64,000 bases of DNA from Longispora sp040681875 (GCF_040681875.1 NZ_JBFAZP010000015.1:1-64000); one strand, 5' to 3'; counted from the first letter of the stretch, positions 36,786 to 46,904 are shown. Numbers and translations are program-made. Notes: generated by a model not told the origin, from the letters alone.

Positions 36786-37104
36786 GGGCAGCCGCCGAAC
36801 TCGGTCGGACACGACCTGATCATCACCCGCCCATGCGGGCCCGCCGGTGTCGCGACTCCGACGTACCGACACCGGGCAGTTGGGGTATAACCCCAGTGGG
36901 ACGAGTTGAAGAAAGTACCCGTACAACGGGGAACACGCCGCCCCACAGGCCGCCCCACATCACCTGACGTGGGGCGCCCTGCACTTTTCCGACCGAACCA
37001 CGGAAACGCTGGAGATGTACACCCTCGACCACAAGCCGACCAGGCCCGTCGGGTCCAACGAGACGATCACACTCCCGGACACCTCGACCCCCACAGGGAC
37101 GAGC

Positions 37105-37935
37105 TCACGGGGTGCGTGGTGAGCTGGTCTGGGGTGTTTTACCAGATGATGGTGCGGTCGGAGACCAGGGTTGCGACGGCGTTGATGGTGTCGGGAGTAG
37201 TTGGGGTGGCTTTTGGCCAGGCCCTGGTAGCCGGCGTCGACGAGGATCCGTACATGCTGGTAGGCGTCGAGCAGGGCGTCGATGCCCTCCATGCGCACCG
37301 CGGTGTGGTCGTGCACGCGACCGGGCCGGTGCGCACCACACCACAGTGTCGCGCCGGCGCCGTCACTGATGACGGGTCTTGATCGTGTTCTGGCGGGCTT
37401 TGCCTAACACGAACGCCTTGCGCCCGCCACGGCCCGCCTGGGGCGGCGGACTTTAATCTCGGTAGGGTCCATGCGCAGCGTCACGCCTTCGGCTGCGGCG
37501 AAGGCGAACACATCAGCCAGGGTCCGCAGCCGCACCCCGGTCGCGGCGGCGACCCGCGTCCGGCCAACAGCGGCCGGACCTGCCCGTTAGCCCTGGTCAC
37601 GGTGGTCCGGTCAACCCGAGCGCGACCACGAGGGCTTGTGCGACAAACCCGTCCGCAAGTGGGCGCGCGTGATCACCACCCGGTCCGCCTGTCGCAGCGG
37701 CAACCGCCGCCCGGCTCCAGCCGAGCGTCCCCGGCCGCCGCCCCGCCGCGCGTGCAAACGCCCCTCTCGGTCAGCGGCCCACCCCGGTCCGACCTCGGCC
37801 AGAAGCAAACGCAGGTGCCGCCGCGAGATCCCAGTAAACGCCGCATGACTGAACATCCGACGGGCCCAACGCAGATGCATCCACACAGGATCACCCCCCT
37901 GGGGGCACCACGCCACGTACCCTGTTGCGCACACG
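37105..37935 (-). pseudogene. Decayed IS5-type transposase
   Basis: Read on the minus strand in several frames, it gives an N-terminal part (FTGISRRHLRLLLAEVGPGW, then LRQADRVVITRAHLRTGL) and a DDE part (DHTAVRMEGIDALLDAY, VRILVDAGYQGLAKSHPNY). At least two frameshifts separate them, and the C-terminus is missing. No inverted repeats were found. Confidence 0.6.
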
Positions 37936-37939
37936 ATCG

Positions 37940-38974
37940 TTAGATGTGCGGGCTATTCGGCGGCTGGTTCTTGCGGCTGTCTCGGGCGTTGGATGTGGCT
38001 TCGATGACGCCGGGGACGTGCCGGGGGCCGTCGGTTAGGCGGCGGGCGTCCAGTACGTCGAAGCCCGCCGCGTGCAGGAGCGCCCGGTACTCCTCCTCGG
38101 TGCGGTCGTGGCCTTCGAGTTGCACGAGCATCAGCAGGTCGACGAGGTTCACGTCGTCGGTGACGAGGTCCTCGACGACCAGGAGCCTGCCGCCCGGCTC
38201 CATGGCCGCGCGGACCCGGCCCAGGATGGTGAGCGCGTTGGCGTCGTTCCAGTTGTGCAGGACCCGGGCGAGGATGTAGGTGTCCCCGCCTTCGGGGACG
38301 GCGTCGAAGAAGCTGCCGGGGACGAGGTCGACGCGGTCGGCGAGGCCTGCGTCGGTGAACAGTTCGCGGGCCTGCTCGACGGCCGTGGGCAGTTCCTGGA
38401 GCACGCCGCGCAGGTGCGGGTTGTCGGTGAGGACCTGGGCGAGGAGCCGGCCCGTGCCGCCGCCGACGTCGATGACGACCTTGGACCCGGCCAGGTCGCA
38501 GGTGTCGATGATCTCGGGGATGTGGTTGCGGCTCATCGACTTGTTGAAGGTCCGGGCGGCCTCGACGTTGTCGTTGAGGTAGTCGTAGATCGGTTTGCCG
38601 TTGACCTTCTCGAACCCGGAGCGTCCGTGCAGCAGCGGGTGCATGATCTCGGCGAGGGACCGGAACACGTCCTCGCCGTAGATCATGGCCGTGCCGTGCA
38701 TCGAGCTCGGGGTGCCGCTGCGCAGCAGCTCGGTGACTGGTGTGAGCGCGAAGCTGCCGGGCTCGGGCTGTTCGAGCAGATCCAGGTACACCAGGACGCG
38801 CAGCAGGCGGTGCAGGGCCCGGGGCTGGGCCCCGCACGCCTCGGCGAGTTCCCCGACCGGTCGCGGGCCGTCGGCGAGGAGGTCGGGAATCCCCAGCTTG
38901 GCCAGGGCGTAGCACGCCTGGGCGACCGAAGGGCCCTGCAAGATCGAGAGGAGTCGTCCACGAGGGGTCGTCAC
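37940..38974 (-). CDS. SAM-dependent O-methyltransferase (family 2)
   Basis: 344 residues from the GTG at 38974 (AAGGTGA just upstream). An N-terminal dimerisation/winged-helix part (ACYALAKLGIPDLLADGPRPVGELAEACG) precedes a Rossmann fold with the SAM loop VVIDVGGGTGRLLAQVL. The catalytic His is in RVLHNWNDANALTIL, and the family Glu in LLVVEDLV. Such enzymes methylate hydroxyls of polyketides or other aromatics. No biosynthetic genes lie beside it, so the substrate is unknown. Confidence 0.88.
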   Translation of the reverse strand: MTTPRGRLLSILQGPSVAQACYALAKLGIPDLLADGPRPVGELAEACGAQPRALHRLLRVLVYLDLLEQPEPGSFALTPVTELLRSGTPSSMHGTAMIYGEDVFRSLAEIMHPLLHGRSGFEKVNGKPIYDYLNDNVEAARTFNKSMSRNHIPEIIDTCDLAGSKVVIDVGGGTGRLLAQVLTDNPHLRGVLQELPTAVEQARELFTDAGLADRVDLVPGSFFDAVPEGGDTYILARVLHNWNDANALTILGRVRAAMEPGGRLLVVEDLVTDDVNLVDLLMLVQLEGHDRTEEEYRALLHAAGFDVLDARRLTDGPRHVPGVIEATSNARDSRKNQPPNSPHI

Positions 38975-39654
38975 GAGTTCACCTTGTTCGTCAAATAGGC
39001 CGGCCCGAGAACACAACCCCGAGCGCGACCACTATAAACGAACGCAGCGGTGTTGCCCGTTGAAAGCAGAAGGCTGCAGGGGCGACGCGGCGACCGGCGA
39101 TTCGCTTCAGTGCCCTGCCACGGGGAGTCGACCTTGTTCACGGGCTCGTCGTCCGGCAGGTTCGGGTTGACCACGTGGGCATCGATACCCGAGCCCACCT
39201 GCGGGTGCGTCCGACGCGGATTCGTTGGCCCGCGACCATGGTGACGTCGTCGGTCTGGACGTTGCGTTCAACGCGGACAGTCCCCAGCTCGCCGCAGCGC
39301 ACGGACGTGAGGACCTAGGCGTGCGCGCTGGCGGCGATCAGATCGAGGGTGAGGGCTGCGACGGTGGCCGGGGTGCTCTACGTGGTGGCGCGGATCTTCG
39401 CGGCGGAGGCGCGCGTCGGGCCGTCGAGCCGGTCAGGCTCGTGAGGCCAGAACTTCATGCACTCGTCGGTGCAGGGCCGCGATGGTGGTCGACGTTGGCA
39501 GCGGGAGCCGCTCGGGTGGGACGGCGGCGAGCTCGGGGACCACGAGCGTCCAGTTGGAGGGTTCTCAGGGTGACATCCGCAGTACTGCGGATGTCACCCT
39601 GAGGCCAGGACCATGTGGTCGGGCCGGTAATTCCCACCGTCGGGTTTCGTGGGC
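38975..39654. other. Gene-free region with a 40-base palindrome
   Basis: 680 bases. Open frames are short and lack protein-like composition. The right part holds the palindrome listed separately; nothing else is recognised. Confidence 0.45.
39564..39603. repeat. Perfect 40-base palindrome
   Basis: The arms CTCAGGGTGACATCCGCAGT and its exact complement meet with no spacer. It lies 52 bases beyond the stop of the RCC1-like gene, so it may end that transcript. A spacer-free arm of 20 is unusual for a terminator and could also be a protein site or a scar of an inverted duplication. Confidence 0.75.
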
Positions 39655-40815
39655 TCAGCCTGCGATGCTGAACTCTCCGCCCGCGGCGATGAGCGAGACG
39701 CTGCTGAGCACCGTCAGGGGCCCGGTGATCACGGTCCGGTTGCTCGTGGAGCCGTCGCCGAGCTGACCTGAGGCGTTGTATCCGACGCTGCGGACCCGGC
39801 CGTCGCGGGTCAGGACCAGGCTGTGGTGGCTGCCCGCGGCGATCGAGCGGACGTTGGTGACGGTGTCGAGGAAGATGGCGGTGGGACGGTTGGTGGTGGT
39901 GCCGTCGCCCAGTTGGCCGTAGTTGTTGTAGCCCCAGGTCTTGACCGTGCCGTCGCCCAGAAGTGCCAGGCTGTGGTTGGCCCCGGCGACGATGTCGCGG
40001 ACGTTGGTGACCCCGTCCACGGTGACCGGTGTGGTGCGCTGGGTGGCGGTGTTGTCGCCGAGTTCGCCGTTGGCGTTGTAGCCCCAGGACCGCACGGTGC
40101 CGTCCCCGAGTCTGGCGAGGCTGTGGCTGGCTCCGCCGGCGATGCCCCGGATGTTGGCGAGGCCGGTGACGGTCACGGGCGTCGAGCGGTTGGTGACGCT
40201 GCCGTCGCCGAGTTGGCCGTTGGCGTTGTAGCCCCAGGTCTTCACGGTGCCGTCGGCGAGCAGTGCGAGGCTGTGGTGGTTGCCGGCGGCGACGGCCACG
40301 ACGTTGGTGAGCCCGGCGACGGTCACCGGGTTGTACCGGTTGGTCAGCGTGTTGTCGCCGAGTTGGCCGTACCCGTTGTAGCCCCACGCCCGCACCGTGC
40401 CGTCGGACAGTAGGGCCAGGCTGTGCTGCACGCCGGCGGCGACGGCGACCACGTCGGTGAGATTCTGGACGGTACCGGGGACGGAGTAGGCGGCCGAGGC
40501 GCCGTTGCCGAGTTGGCCTTCGGCGTTGCGTCCCCAGCTCTCGACGGTGCCGTTGGAGAGCAGCGCCAGCGAGTGGTAAAAGCCGGCGGCGACGGCGGAC
40601 ACGTCCCCGCCGGTGAGCCCGGCCACCGTGGCCGGGGTCAGACGGGTGGCGGTGCCGCTGGTGTCGCCCAGTTGCAGGTTGGCGTTGTTGCCCCAGGCCT
40701 TGACGCGGCCCTCCTGCGCGGAGGCGCCGGTGGCGGAGAACGCCAGGGTGCCCACCGTGGCCAGGAGCGCCACCAGACCTGTGATCAGGGGCCGTCGGTG
40801 CACGTTCGAATCCAT
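39655..40815 (-). CDS. Secreted RCC1-repeat beta-propeller protein
   Basis: 386 residues. A signal peptide (LITGLVALLATVGTLAFSATGASA) is followed by seven RCC1 units, each with the pattern W-G-x-N-x-x-G-Q-L-G-D...P-V-T-V...H-S-L-A-L (for example VKAWGNNANLQLGD, VRAWGYNGYGQLGD, VKTWGYNNYGQLGD). The units would close into a seven-bladed propeller outside the cell, probably for protein or surface binding. Start ATG 40815 after GAGAGG. The high identity between blades implies recent internal duplication. Confidence 0.88.
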   Translation of the reverse strand: MDSNVHRRPLITGLVALLATVGTLAFSATGASAQEGRVKAWGNNANLQLGDTSGTATRLTPATVAGLTGGDVSAVAAGFYHSLALLSNGTVESWGRNAEGQLGNGASAAYSVPGTVQNLTDVVAVAAGVQHSLALLSDGTVRAWGYNGYGQLGDNTLTNRYNPVTVAGLTNVVAVAAGNHHSLALLADGTVKTWGYNANGQLGDGSVTNRSTPVTVTGLANIRGIAGGASHSLARLGDGTVRSWGYNANGELGDNTATQRTTPVTVDGVTNVRDIVAGANHSLALLGDGTVKTWGYNNYGQLGDGTTTNRPTAIFLDTVTNVRSIAAGSHHSLVLTRDGRVRSVGYNASGQLGDGSTSNRTVITGPLTVLSSVSLIAAGGEFSIAG

Positions 40816-41351
40816 AGAGTTCGCCTCTCGGATCGGGGCGTGCGAGTCTCCCGTGGACGCAGACCAGCATCACCCAAAGTAATGACATGTATGCGTATCG
40901 TAATCATGTGGCGGACCCATGATGGGGAAACATCAAATTCGGCTGCCGGAGACAGTGCCGCCAGGACGCCGGGGGTCGACGCGGACGGGAGGTCGACGTA
41001 TCAGCCGGGTTCCTGGCCGACGAGCTTCACGTCGTTCGGGCAGGGGCGGGGCCTACCTGCTAGCCACCAGGTGGTGAATGGGGGCGTGATCGCCGGGGCC
41101 GTCCTGGTGGCGGACCTGGAGTTCCCGCTGCCTGCGATAGCGAGTCGAAGATCCATCCGGGAAGGGTGCCAGGTCCGATTTCAGGTCTGGCCCGGCACCC
41201 CGTCGGATTTGGCGACCACCGGTCAGCTGAGCGTATGTCAGCCAACGGCGTGCCAACCGCGTAGCTTTCCTGGTCCCGGTTCGCCGTGGCGTCCGCCTCT
41301 CCCCGCCTTCGGCAGGCGTTGCGGGTGGCGCGCGGGGCCTGGCGGTGGCGG
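40816..41351. other. Intergenic region without a recognised gene
   Basis: 536 bases between the promoter end of the RCC1 gene and the 3' end of the triple-repeat gene. No frame is convincing. The left 100 bases are relatively A/T-rich and should hold the RCC1 promoter. Confidence 0.4.
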
Positions 41352-41921
41352 CTACGCCTTGATCGTCTTCCAGAAGGTGACGTCGCTGGAGCGGTTGAAG
41401 TAGGCGTTGGTGCATACGTCGTAGAGGGCGTTGGTTTCGGTGCTGACGTTGTTGGTCTCCAGGAATCCGCCGTTGTCGCCGTAGGTGTTCCACAGCAGGA
41501 TCACGTCGCCGAGGCGGATGTTCTGGTCGCCGGGAGAGGAGGTCTGGGCGAAGATCCGCCAGCGGCCGGTGCCGGGTGCGCGGTCGCGGGCGGCGGAGGT
41601 GGACACGTCGTACTTGGCGCCGGCGGTCTTCTGGGCGGCGCTGGCATGGTTGTTGGTGTCGAGGTAGCCGCCGTCTCCGCCGTAGAGGTTGCGTAGGTGG
41701 ATCAGGTCTCCGCTGACAACGGGCTGGCCTGCGGCCTGTCCGGTGGCGGAGAGGATCTCCCAGGTGCCGGTACTCTGGCCCCGGGTGGGGGTGGCGGTGG
41801 TGGAGACCCGGTACTTCCCGCCGGTCTCAGTGCTGTGGTTGTTGGTGTCCAGGTAGCCGCCGGCCCAGGCGTTGTAGCCGTTCTGAAGGTGCACCCGGTC
41901 GCCGTACTTGAGCTCAGTCAT
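41352..41921 (-). CDS. Triple-repeat (trefoil-like) protein
   Basis: 189 residues from the ATG at 41921, with GGAGG five bases upstream. Three tandem units of about 60 residues share GDxxHLxNxY...GG-Y/F-L-D/E-T-N-N followed by K/L-YxVxT and a Trp-containing strand (TWEIL, RWRIF, FWKTI). This three-fold pattern suggests a beta-trefoil lectin or similar sugar- or ligand-binding fold. No signal peptide is seen in this start. Family not recognised. Confidence 0.7.
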   Translation of the reverse strand: MTELKYGDRVHLQNGYNAWAGGYLDTNNHSTETGGKYRVSTTATPTRGQSTGTWEILSATGQAAGQPVVSGDLIHLRNLYGGDGGYLDTNNHASAAQKTAGAKYDVSTSAARDRAPGTGRWRIFAQTSSPGDQNIRLGDVILLWNTYGDNGGFLETNNVSTETNALYDVCTNAYFNRSSDVTFWKTIKA

Positions 41922-42619
41922 CGATCCTCCATGGGTGTGCCAGGGGTCCACGAGGCCAGGCGCCAGGAACATGTCCATGTATGCCCGGCTGTTACCCACA
42001 CATCTGTTCATAGCGTGATCGTTCAGACAAGAGGTGTTCTGCTGATGAAAACCCGACAGAAGTCCGCGCGTTGAAGGCCTTCCGCAGCGCAGGATCTGCG
42101 TGCCAGCAATGTGGGGCAGTACCGTTGTCCGCAACCGATGCGTCTGCGTATCCGCCCTCATCCCCCTGCGGCGGGCTGGCGCGCGAAGTGGTTGCTGCGG
42201 GATGTTCAGCGCATCTGTTGCCTATCGCCATGCCTACACCCACACACTGCGGCGTAACCGATCGGCATCAGCCCGGACGGCGACCAGGTGGTTGCACTCC
42301 AGTGAGGACCCGGCAGCCTCCCAAGCGCTGACAGCCCGCTGACCGCCAGTCGCCCGCCGTTCGTCAAGCGGGACCAGGACCAGTGAACACGGTGTTCCCT
42401 GCGGACCTCCGTCGGGGGATAATTCGCCCGTTCCTCTGTTGCCCGTACCTGGAAGTTGACTTCCTCCATCCGGGTTCGGCCCGGTCTGCGGTCGCGACCG
42501 TCAAGGGCGGCAGCCAGGTCCTACCGTCTCCACTCGCGCAACCGCCCGGCACCCAGTTGAGGGTCTGAGCCGGCACTGACATGCCGCACACGGCCGAGCG
42601 AGGCATGGTTCGAGCGGTG
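41922..42619. other. Intergenic region without a recognised gene
   Basis: 698 bases. Short frames only; base composition is more mixed than in coding parts. I see no repeat or RNA. Confidence 0.4.
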
Positions 42620-43528
42620 CTAGGTGCAGGTGACCAGGATGACTGACAGGACGTTGCACGTGGCGCTGTCGGTGTCGTTGGCTGGATCGGTATCGGTCGG
42701 CGCGGACAGGGTGCGGACGCCGGTGACGGTGACCTGCCCGAGGGACAGCAGGTGCAGCGGTACCCGGAACGACTTGTTCGCCGATGTTCCGCTACTGACC
42801 GGCCCGAAGGCGCAGACGACGGTGCCCGTCGAGGCGGCGCAGCCGGAGGAGGGGTTGGTGGCGGTCACGCCGGCGGGCAGGGACGCGGTCAGTGTGGCGT
42901 AGTCGGCGTTGTTGGGCCCGTCGTTGTGGGCGGTGAGGGTGTAGGTCAGGTACGGCACCAGAATTCCCAGGTGGGGCTGGGCGGTGACCGTGGTGACGAT
43001 GTCGGCGGTGGCCGGGGTCTGGACGGTGTAGGTGCCCTGGCCGTTCTGGACGCCGTTCCAGTCGTAGTTGACGACGGAGCCGGAGGTCATTGCCGTGCCG
43101 GCGGGGGCGGCGGGGTCCATCAGGAGCCGCACGCCGATGGTGGAGCCGTCGGGCCAGTAGTAGCCGGGCCTGGTGCCGGTTTCGGGGCAGGTGAGGGCCT
43201 TGGCATCACCGCTGAGTCCGCACGGGATGGCGCCCGGGCCGCCGTTGTAGGTGTAGGAGTCGCGGCTGAAGGTCGTGTTCCCCGGCGCCGTGAAGGTGAT
43301 CTTACTGACCTGGTCGCTCGCGGAACCGAGGATGAAGGTGACCTCGCCGGACGTTCCGCGGGCGAGGGTCGGCACGGTCGGCTGGGAGACTGTGACCGTC
43401 GCCAACGCTGGGGCGGCGGTGACGACCAGGGCCGCCACGACGAGCGCCGCGGTGGCACCCGCCTGGGCGATACGGCGGGACAGTCGTCCACGTGGTGATA
43501 CCGGGACGGCGGCGAAGAAGAATCTCAA
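42620..43528 (-). CDS. Exported DUF11-domain protein
   Basis: About 302 residues from a TTG at 43528, with AGGGAG upstream. A signal peptide with an Arg pair (SRRIAQAGATAALVVAALVVTAAPALA) is cut after ALA. The C-terminal half carries a DUF11-like Ig fold: YTLTAHNDGPNNADYATLTASLPAGVT and the end TDTDPANDTDSATC. Such domains are adhesion or stalk modules of surface proteins. There is no sortase motif or membrane anchor, so it is probably secreted. A longer start within the same frame is less likely. Confidence 0.75.
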   Translation of the reverse strand: MRFFFAAVPVSPRGRLSRRIAQAGATAALVVAALVVTAAPALATVTVSQPTVPTLARGTSGEVTFILGSASDQVSKITFTAPGNTTFSRDSYTYNGGPGAIPCGLSGDAKALTCPETGTRPGYYWPDGSTIGVRLLMDPAAPAGTAMTSGSVVNYDWNGVQNGQGTYTVQTPATADIVTTVTAQPHLGILVPYLTYTLTAHNDGPNNADYATLTASLPAGVTATNPSSGCAASTGTVVCAFGPVSSGTSANKSFRVPLHLLSLGQVTVTGVRTLSAPTDTDPANDTDSATCNVLSVILVTCT

Positions 43529-44339
43529 TGTGACTCCCTTGTCGTGATGGGGTTGACGCGGCTGGCCCCGCACATCACGACACGCAACCGGCCGCCAGTA
43601 AGGAACGACCTGGGCATCAGGAAGGGGAAGACCACAGCCTTCGCCGTCACGTCGATACTGTCCGGGCCATTAACAGCCGAGACACAGCGTATATCGAACA
43701 ACTTCACAAGGTGATCTGCAAAGGTGGCAGATCAACGACAACAAAGTCAACTCACCGAATCTTGATCGCCGCCGGCGGTGCCGACGATTACGGGGCCGGG
43801 GACACGCCACGCCCGGCACGGCCGAAACCCGCTAGCGACCCGGCCCACGCTGCTCGAGTCTGAGGGTCTGCGGTCAGAAGCTGGGTCGGGTACCGGGCCC
43901 GCGCCGATGGCGTTCGTCGCGACGGCCGGCGCGGTCTCGGGCGTTGGCGGCATGGTCGGCAAGGAGCGGCCAGCGCAGATCCTCGACGGCGGCGTGCGCG
44001 CGGTCACTGCCGTCGACGTGCGAGCGCGCCAGCTCCCGGTTCACCCATCACGACGGCTTACTCTGGAACAACGTGATTGTGTGGGGCAACGCCAAGAAGC
44101 GGGTCCTGACCATCTGCTCCCCACTCAACGATCCCAGCCACGGTCGCAGACGGCGGCTGCGCCCCCGTCGCCACCGGAGGCTGGGGCAAAATCCGGATCG
44201 AGCAGTAGCCCGCCAGCGGCAGCCGCGAGCCGCACCGGGAGCGGCGAACACAGCGCTTTTGACCAATACCCGATAGATAGCGGCGAATTGTTGTCGGATG
44301 CCTTGACCATAGTAGAACTGGTCAATACAAGGAGTAGCC
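43529..44339. other. Long intergenic region
   Basis: 811 bases. A plus-strand frame (43778-44458) runs through it but overlaps the next gene and lacks protein features. The last 60 bases are A/T-rich and carry the promoter of the next gene. Confidence 0.4.
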
Positions 44340-44876
44340 ATGTCGCGCCGAATCCCCTCACTCCTCTGCACACTCGCACTAGCCGTCACCGCCGGCCTGT
44401 TCACTGCCGGCCCCGCCCACGCCGCCCCGCTCGACCTGACCTGCGCGCCGCCGAGTAGCAACGTGACCTCCTACAATCCGCCGCTCACCCTGTCTACGAC
44501 CGGTACCGTCCAGGTCGACACCACCGTCGCCTACGGACCCTGCGTGTCGGCGTCGCACCCCGCCATCGTCTCGGGCCTGCGCCAGACCTCGTTCCCCGTC
44601 GCCGACGGCTGCAACGACCTGCTCGGCTCCGGCACGATCACCTACACCATCACCTGGAACACCGGCCAGACCAGTGCCATCACCACCAATTTCACCGCCA
44701 CGGTCGCCGGAGCCGCGTTCGTCGTCGTGGAGACCGGTACCATCACGTCCGGACTGTTCGCAGGGGACACCATCGTGCAGAACTTCACGGGCCCGAGCAC
44801 CAACATCACCCTCTGCCTCCTCGGTCTGGGTACTGTGCCGAACATCTACGCCGTGGGCACGGTGGCGATCACATAG
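44340..44876 (+). CDS. Small secreted beta-rich protein
   Basis: 178 residues, ATG 44340 with AAGGAG six bases upstream. Signal peptide SLLCTLALAVTAGLFTAGPAHA. The mature part starts PLDLTCAPPSSNVTSYNPPLTL, a style shared with many secreted actinobacterial proteins of unknown role. It has four cysteines (TCAPP, GPCVS, DGCND, LCLLG) and alternating Thr-rich strands. Monocistronic. Confidence 0.78.
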   Translation: MSRRIPSLLCTLALAVTAGLFTAGPAHAAPLDLTCAPPSSNVTSYNPPLTLSTTGTVQVDTTVAYGPCVSASHPAIVSGLRQTSFPVADGCNDLLGSGTITYTITWNTGQTSAITTNFTATVAGAAFVVVETGTITSGLFAGDTIVQNFTGPSTNITLCLLGLGTVPNIYAVGTVAIT

Positions 44877-45334
44877 GCGACCCGGTGTCAATGTTCGCGC
44901 CCGGAAGACAATGTCGGATGACCACTGCGGCAGTAGTCAGGGGAAGTGCCGGATTCCTCGCGACAACCCCAAGATCACGAAAAGGGCCATACAAGAGCAG
45001 GGCCTAGAAGCCTGACTCGGTGGTCAACACGATCGGGTCAAGTGCCTCCATCGCCTCGGCGAGGGTGCCGTCGGGGTCGTAGGCGGTGACGACGTCTTCA
45101 TCCAGATCACGCTCGACTACCGAACACGATGCCACCGCCGCTGACGCAAAGGCCCGCTCGCGAACAGGCTGGGCGTTTGATCTTGTGCCGTCATGTCTCG
45201 GCCCCGTGGTTCGTGGTGGCTGTCGGCAGCCGGGTGGTCGGGTTCAGGCGAACGGTGATACGCAGTAGCCGAGGACGATCACGAACAGCACCGCGGCGGT
45301 GCGCGGGAAGACCGTGCAGAGTTGTCGGAGGTCG
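44877..45334. other. Intergenic region without a recognised gene
   Basis: 458 bases between the secreted protein and copy 2 of the module. No convincing frame; no structure seen. Confidence 0.4.
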
Positions 45335-45594
45335 TCACCGTGCTGCGAACCGCCGGACGAACCACCAGCCCGGCGGGAGCCGGCTCACTGGAACACTCTG
45401 ACGTCTCCGGTGGTCGTCGATGTCGACGGCGGCGAGGATCTGGTCGTCGCGATCGCTCGGCGCGGGTGGAACAGGGCCGGACCCGTGAGATCGACCGGGC
45501 GCTGACGCGATGCCCGTCCATGCCGTCGATGGCGTCGTCCCCGTTCGGCCGCGGCCGGTGCGCCGGCACATGTGCCGTAAGGCTCGGGGCTGGC

Positions 45595-45912
45595 TCACTC
45601 GTCGTCGCCGACCTCGTCCTGGACCAGCTCGACCTGGGCCACCAGGGCGGAGGCCAGGTCGCGCACCGCGGCGATCCCGCCGTAGGGGTCGGCGTCGTCG
45701 GCCGGGTGGAACGTCTCGGACCTGGGCGCCTCCCACAAGATGTCGAAGTAGTTGTAGAGCGCCTGGCGGGCGGCGAGCTGGGCGGACCTCGCGGTAGGGG
45801 TCAGCTCCCGCAACGCGACATGGTCGTGCTCGGCGAACGCGTCGATGATGTCGATCATGTTGAACTGGTGATCGGCCCCGGCGGTCTCGCGCGGCTCGTC
45901 CTCGTCGATCAT
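45595..45912 (-). CDS. Module gene A, hypothetical protein
   Basis: 105 residues, ATG 45912 preceded by GGGAAGGG. Acidic and helical, with no membrane segment: FNMIDIIDAFAEHDHVALREL, then RQALYNYFDILWEAP and a C-terminal helix ending in an acidic tail (VQLVQDEVGDDE-like). No family recognised. It reads away from gene B across a shared upstream region, so the two are divergent partners. Confidence 0.65.
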   Translation of the reverse strand: MIDEDEPRETAGADHQFNMIDIIDAFAEHDHVALRELTPTARSAQLAARQALYNYFDILWEAPRSETFHPADDADPYGGIAAVRDLASALVAQVELVQDEVGDDE

Positions 45913-46272
45913 GTGTCACCCTTCCCGCAATGTCGATTGTGGTCGATAAGTCAGCCTACGAGACGCGGCGGATACACCCCGGTTCCCCTCGCGCGGGAGG
46001 CGTGCGGTCGCCGCAATCCCGTGCCTCGTCGAAGTCGGCGGGCCGCTGGGGTGCCGGGGGTCTACACGGCGGCCGGCCGGAGGATGTGCGCGGGATGTGT
46101 GCCCCTGCTCGGGCCGTTCATTGTGGTCACGGCCGGGCGTGGGTGTGAATGCCGGCTGCGCCTATGTGGAGGCCGCGGGCGTCACGTCCGTGGGGGATTG
46201 AGGTTCACTCTTGACGGACTGGTGGGTTCGGCCTGAAAGTGGGGGCTCTGACCGTCAGGTGATGGAAAGTGC

Positions 46273-46446
46273 GTGATCACCGTCGCCCACGGCGAGGTGT
46301 TCGCGACCAGGACTCTCCTGGATCGGGTCGATCCGGTCAACGCGCCCGCCGGTTGGCTGTAGCGCCGCGCCCGAACCCGCCCGTTCGCCCGGCGCCCCTA
46401 CGCGGACCTGAGCTACCTCACCACGTTCGACGACAAGGGCGACTGA
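46273..46446 (+). pseudogene. Remnant of module gene B
   Basis: Reads ITVAHGEVFATRTLLDRVDPV, then an in-frame TAG where the intact gene has Tyr, then RRPYADLSYLTTFDD. The first 50 codons are deleted. Confidence 0.65.
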
Positions 46447-46904
46447 GGGGGTAGTCGCCGAACCCCGACGGACATGATCTGATCTTCACCCGCCACAAGC
46501 GGGCCACGCCGGTACCCCGCCTCCGAGGTACTACTCCGGCCTGCTGGGGTATAACCCAGTGGGACGAGTTGAAGAAAGTACCCGTACAGCGGGGAACACG
46601 CCGGCCCGCATGCGGCCCCACAACAGGTGGTGTGGGGCCGCATACGCCGTTCCCGGCCGAACCCCGGAAACCGCGGGAGAGGTGTATATCCCCAGGGCCC
46701 CGGCTTCAAGTCAACCGGGTCCGTCGGGTCCAGCGAGACGGGCACGCTCCCGGACACGTCCACCGCCTGCCCTTGATCTGGTCCGTTAGCCCGGGGGCTG
46801 GTTCCCGAGGAATCTGGGGGATCGCCAGAAACGGGGGAGCATCCGATGTCTGATCTGACAATGGGCGAAGTTCACGGAGCTGGACTCGGACCTGGCGGGA
46901 TCAA

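Larger units (their letters stand above)
35970..37092 (+). repeat. Diverged direct repeat of a two-gene module, copy 1
   Basis: Extended similarity to 45335-46765 in the same orientation. Shared blocks include the left end (CTGCGAACCGCCGGACGAAC at about 35985 and 45345), the start of minus-strand gene A, the plus-strand gene B and 300 bases after it (for example GTGGGACGAGTTGAAGAAAG). Here gene A is reduced to its first codons while gene B is complete. The block ends in a G/C hairpin (36952-36958 with 36969-36975) whose stem is kept, with changed flanks, in copy 2. Confidence 0.75.
45335..46765 (+). repeat. Diverged direct repeat of a two-gene module, copy 2
   Basis: Partner of 35970-37092. 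Here gene A (minus strand) is complete and gene B has lost its first half and gained a stop. The segment after gene B, including GGGGTATAACCC and GTGGGACGAGTTGAAGAAAG, is strongly conserved and ends in a hairpin (46612-46621 with 46632-46641). The two copies are about 9.3 kb apart. Confidence 0.75.

Noticed and set aside
43778..44458. 226-codon plus-strand frame before the secreted protein
   Set aside because: No ribosome site, overlaps a well-supported signal-peptide gene and has no protein-like pattern.
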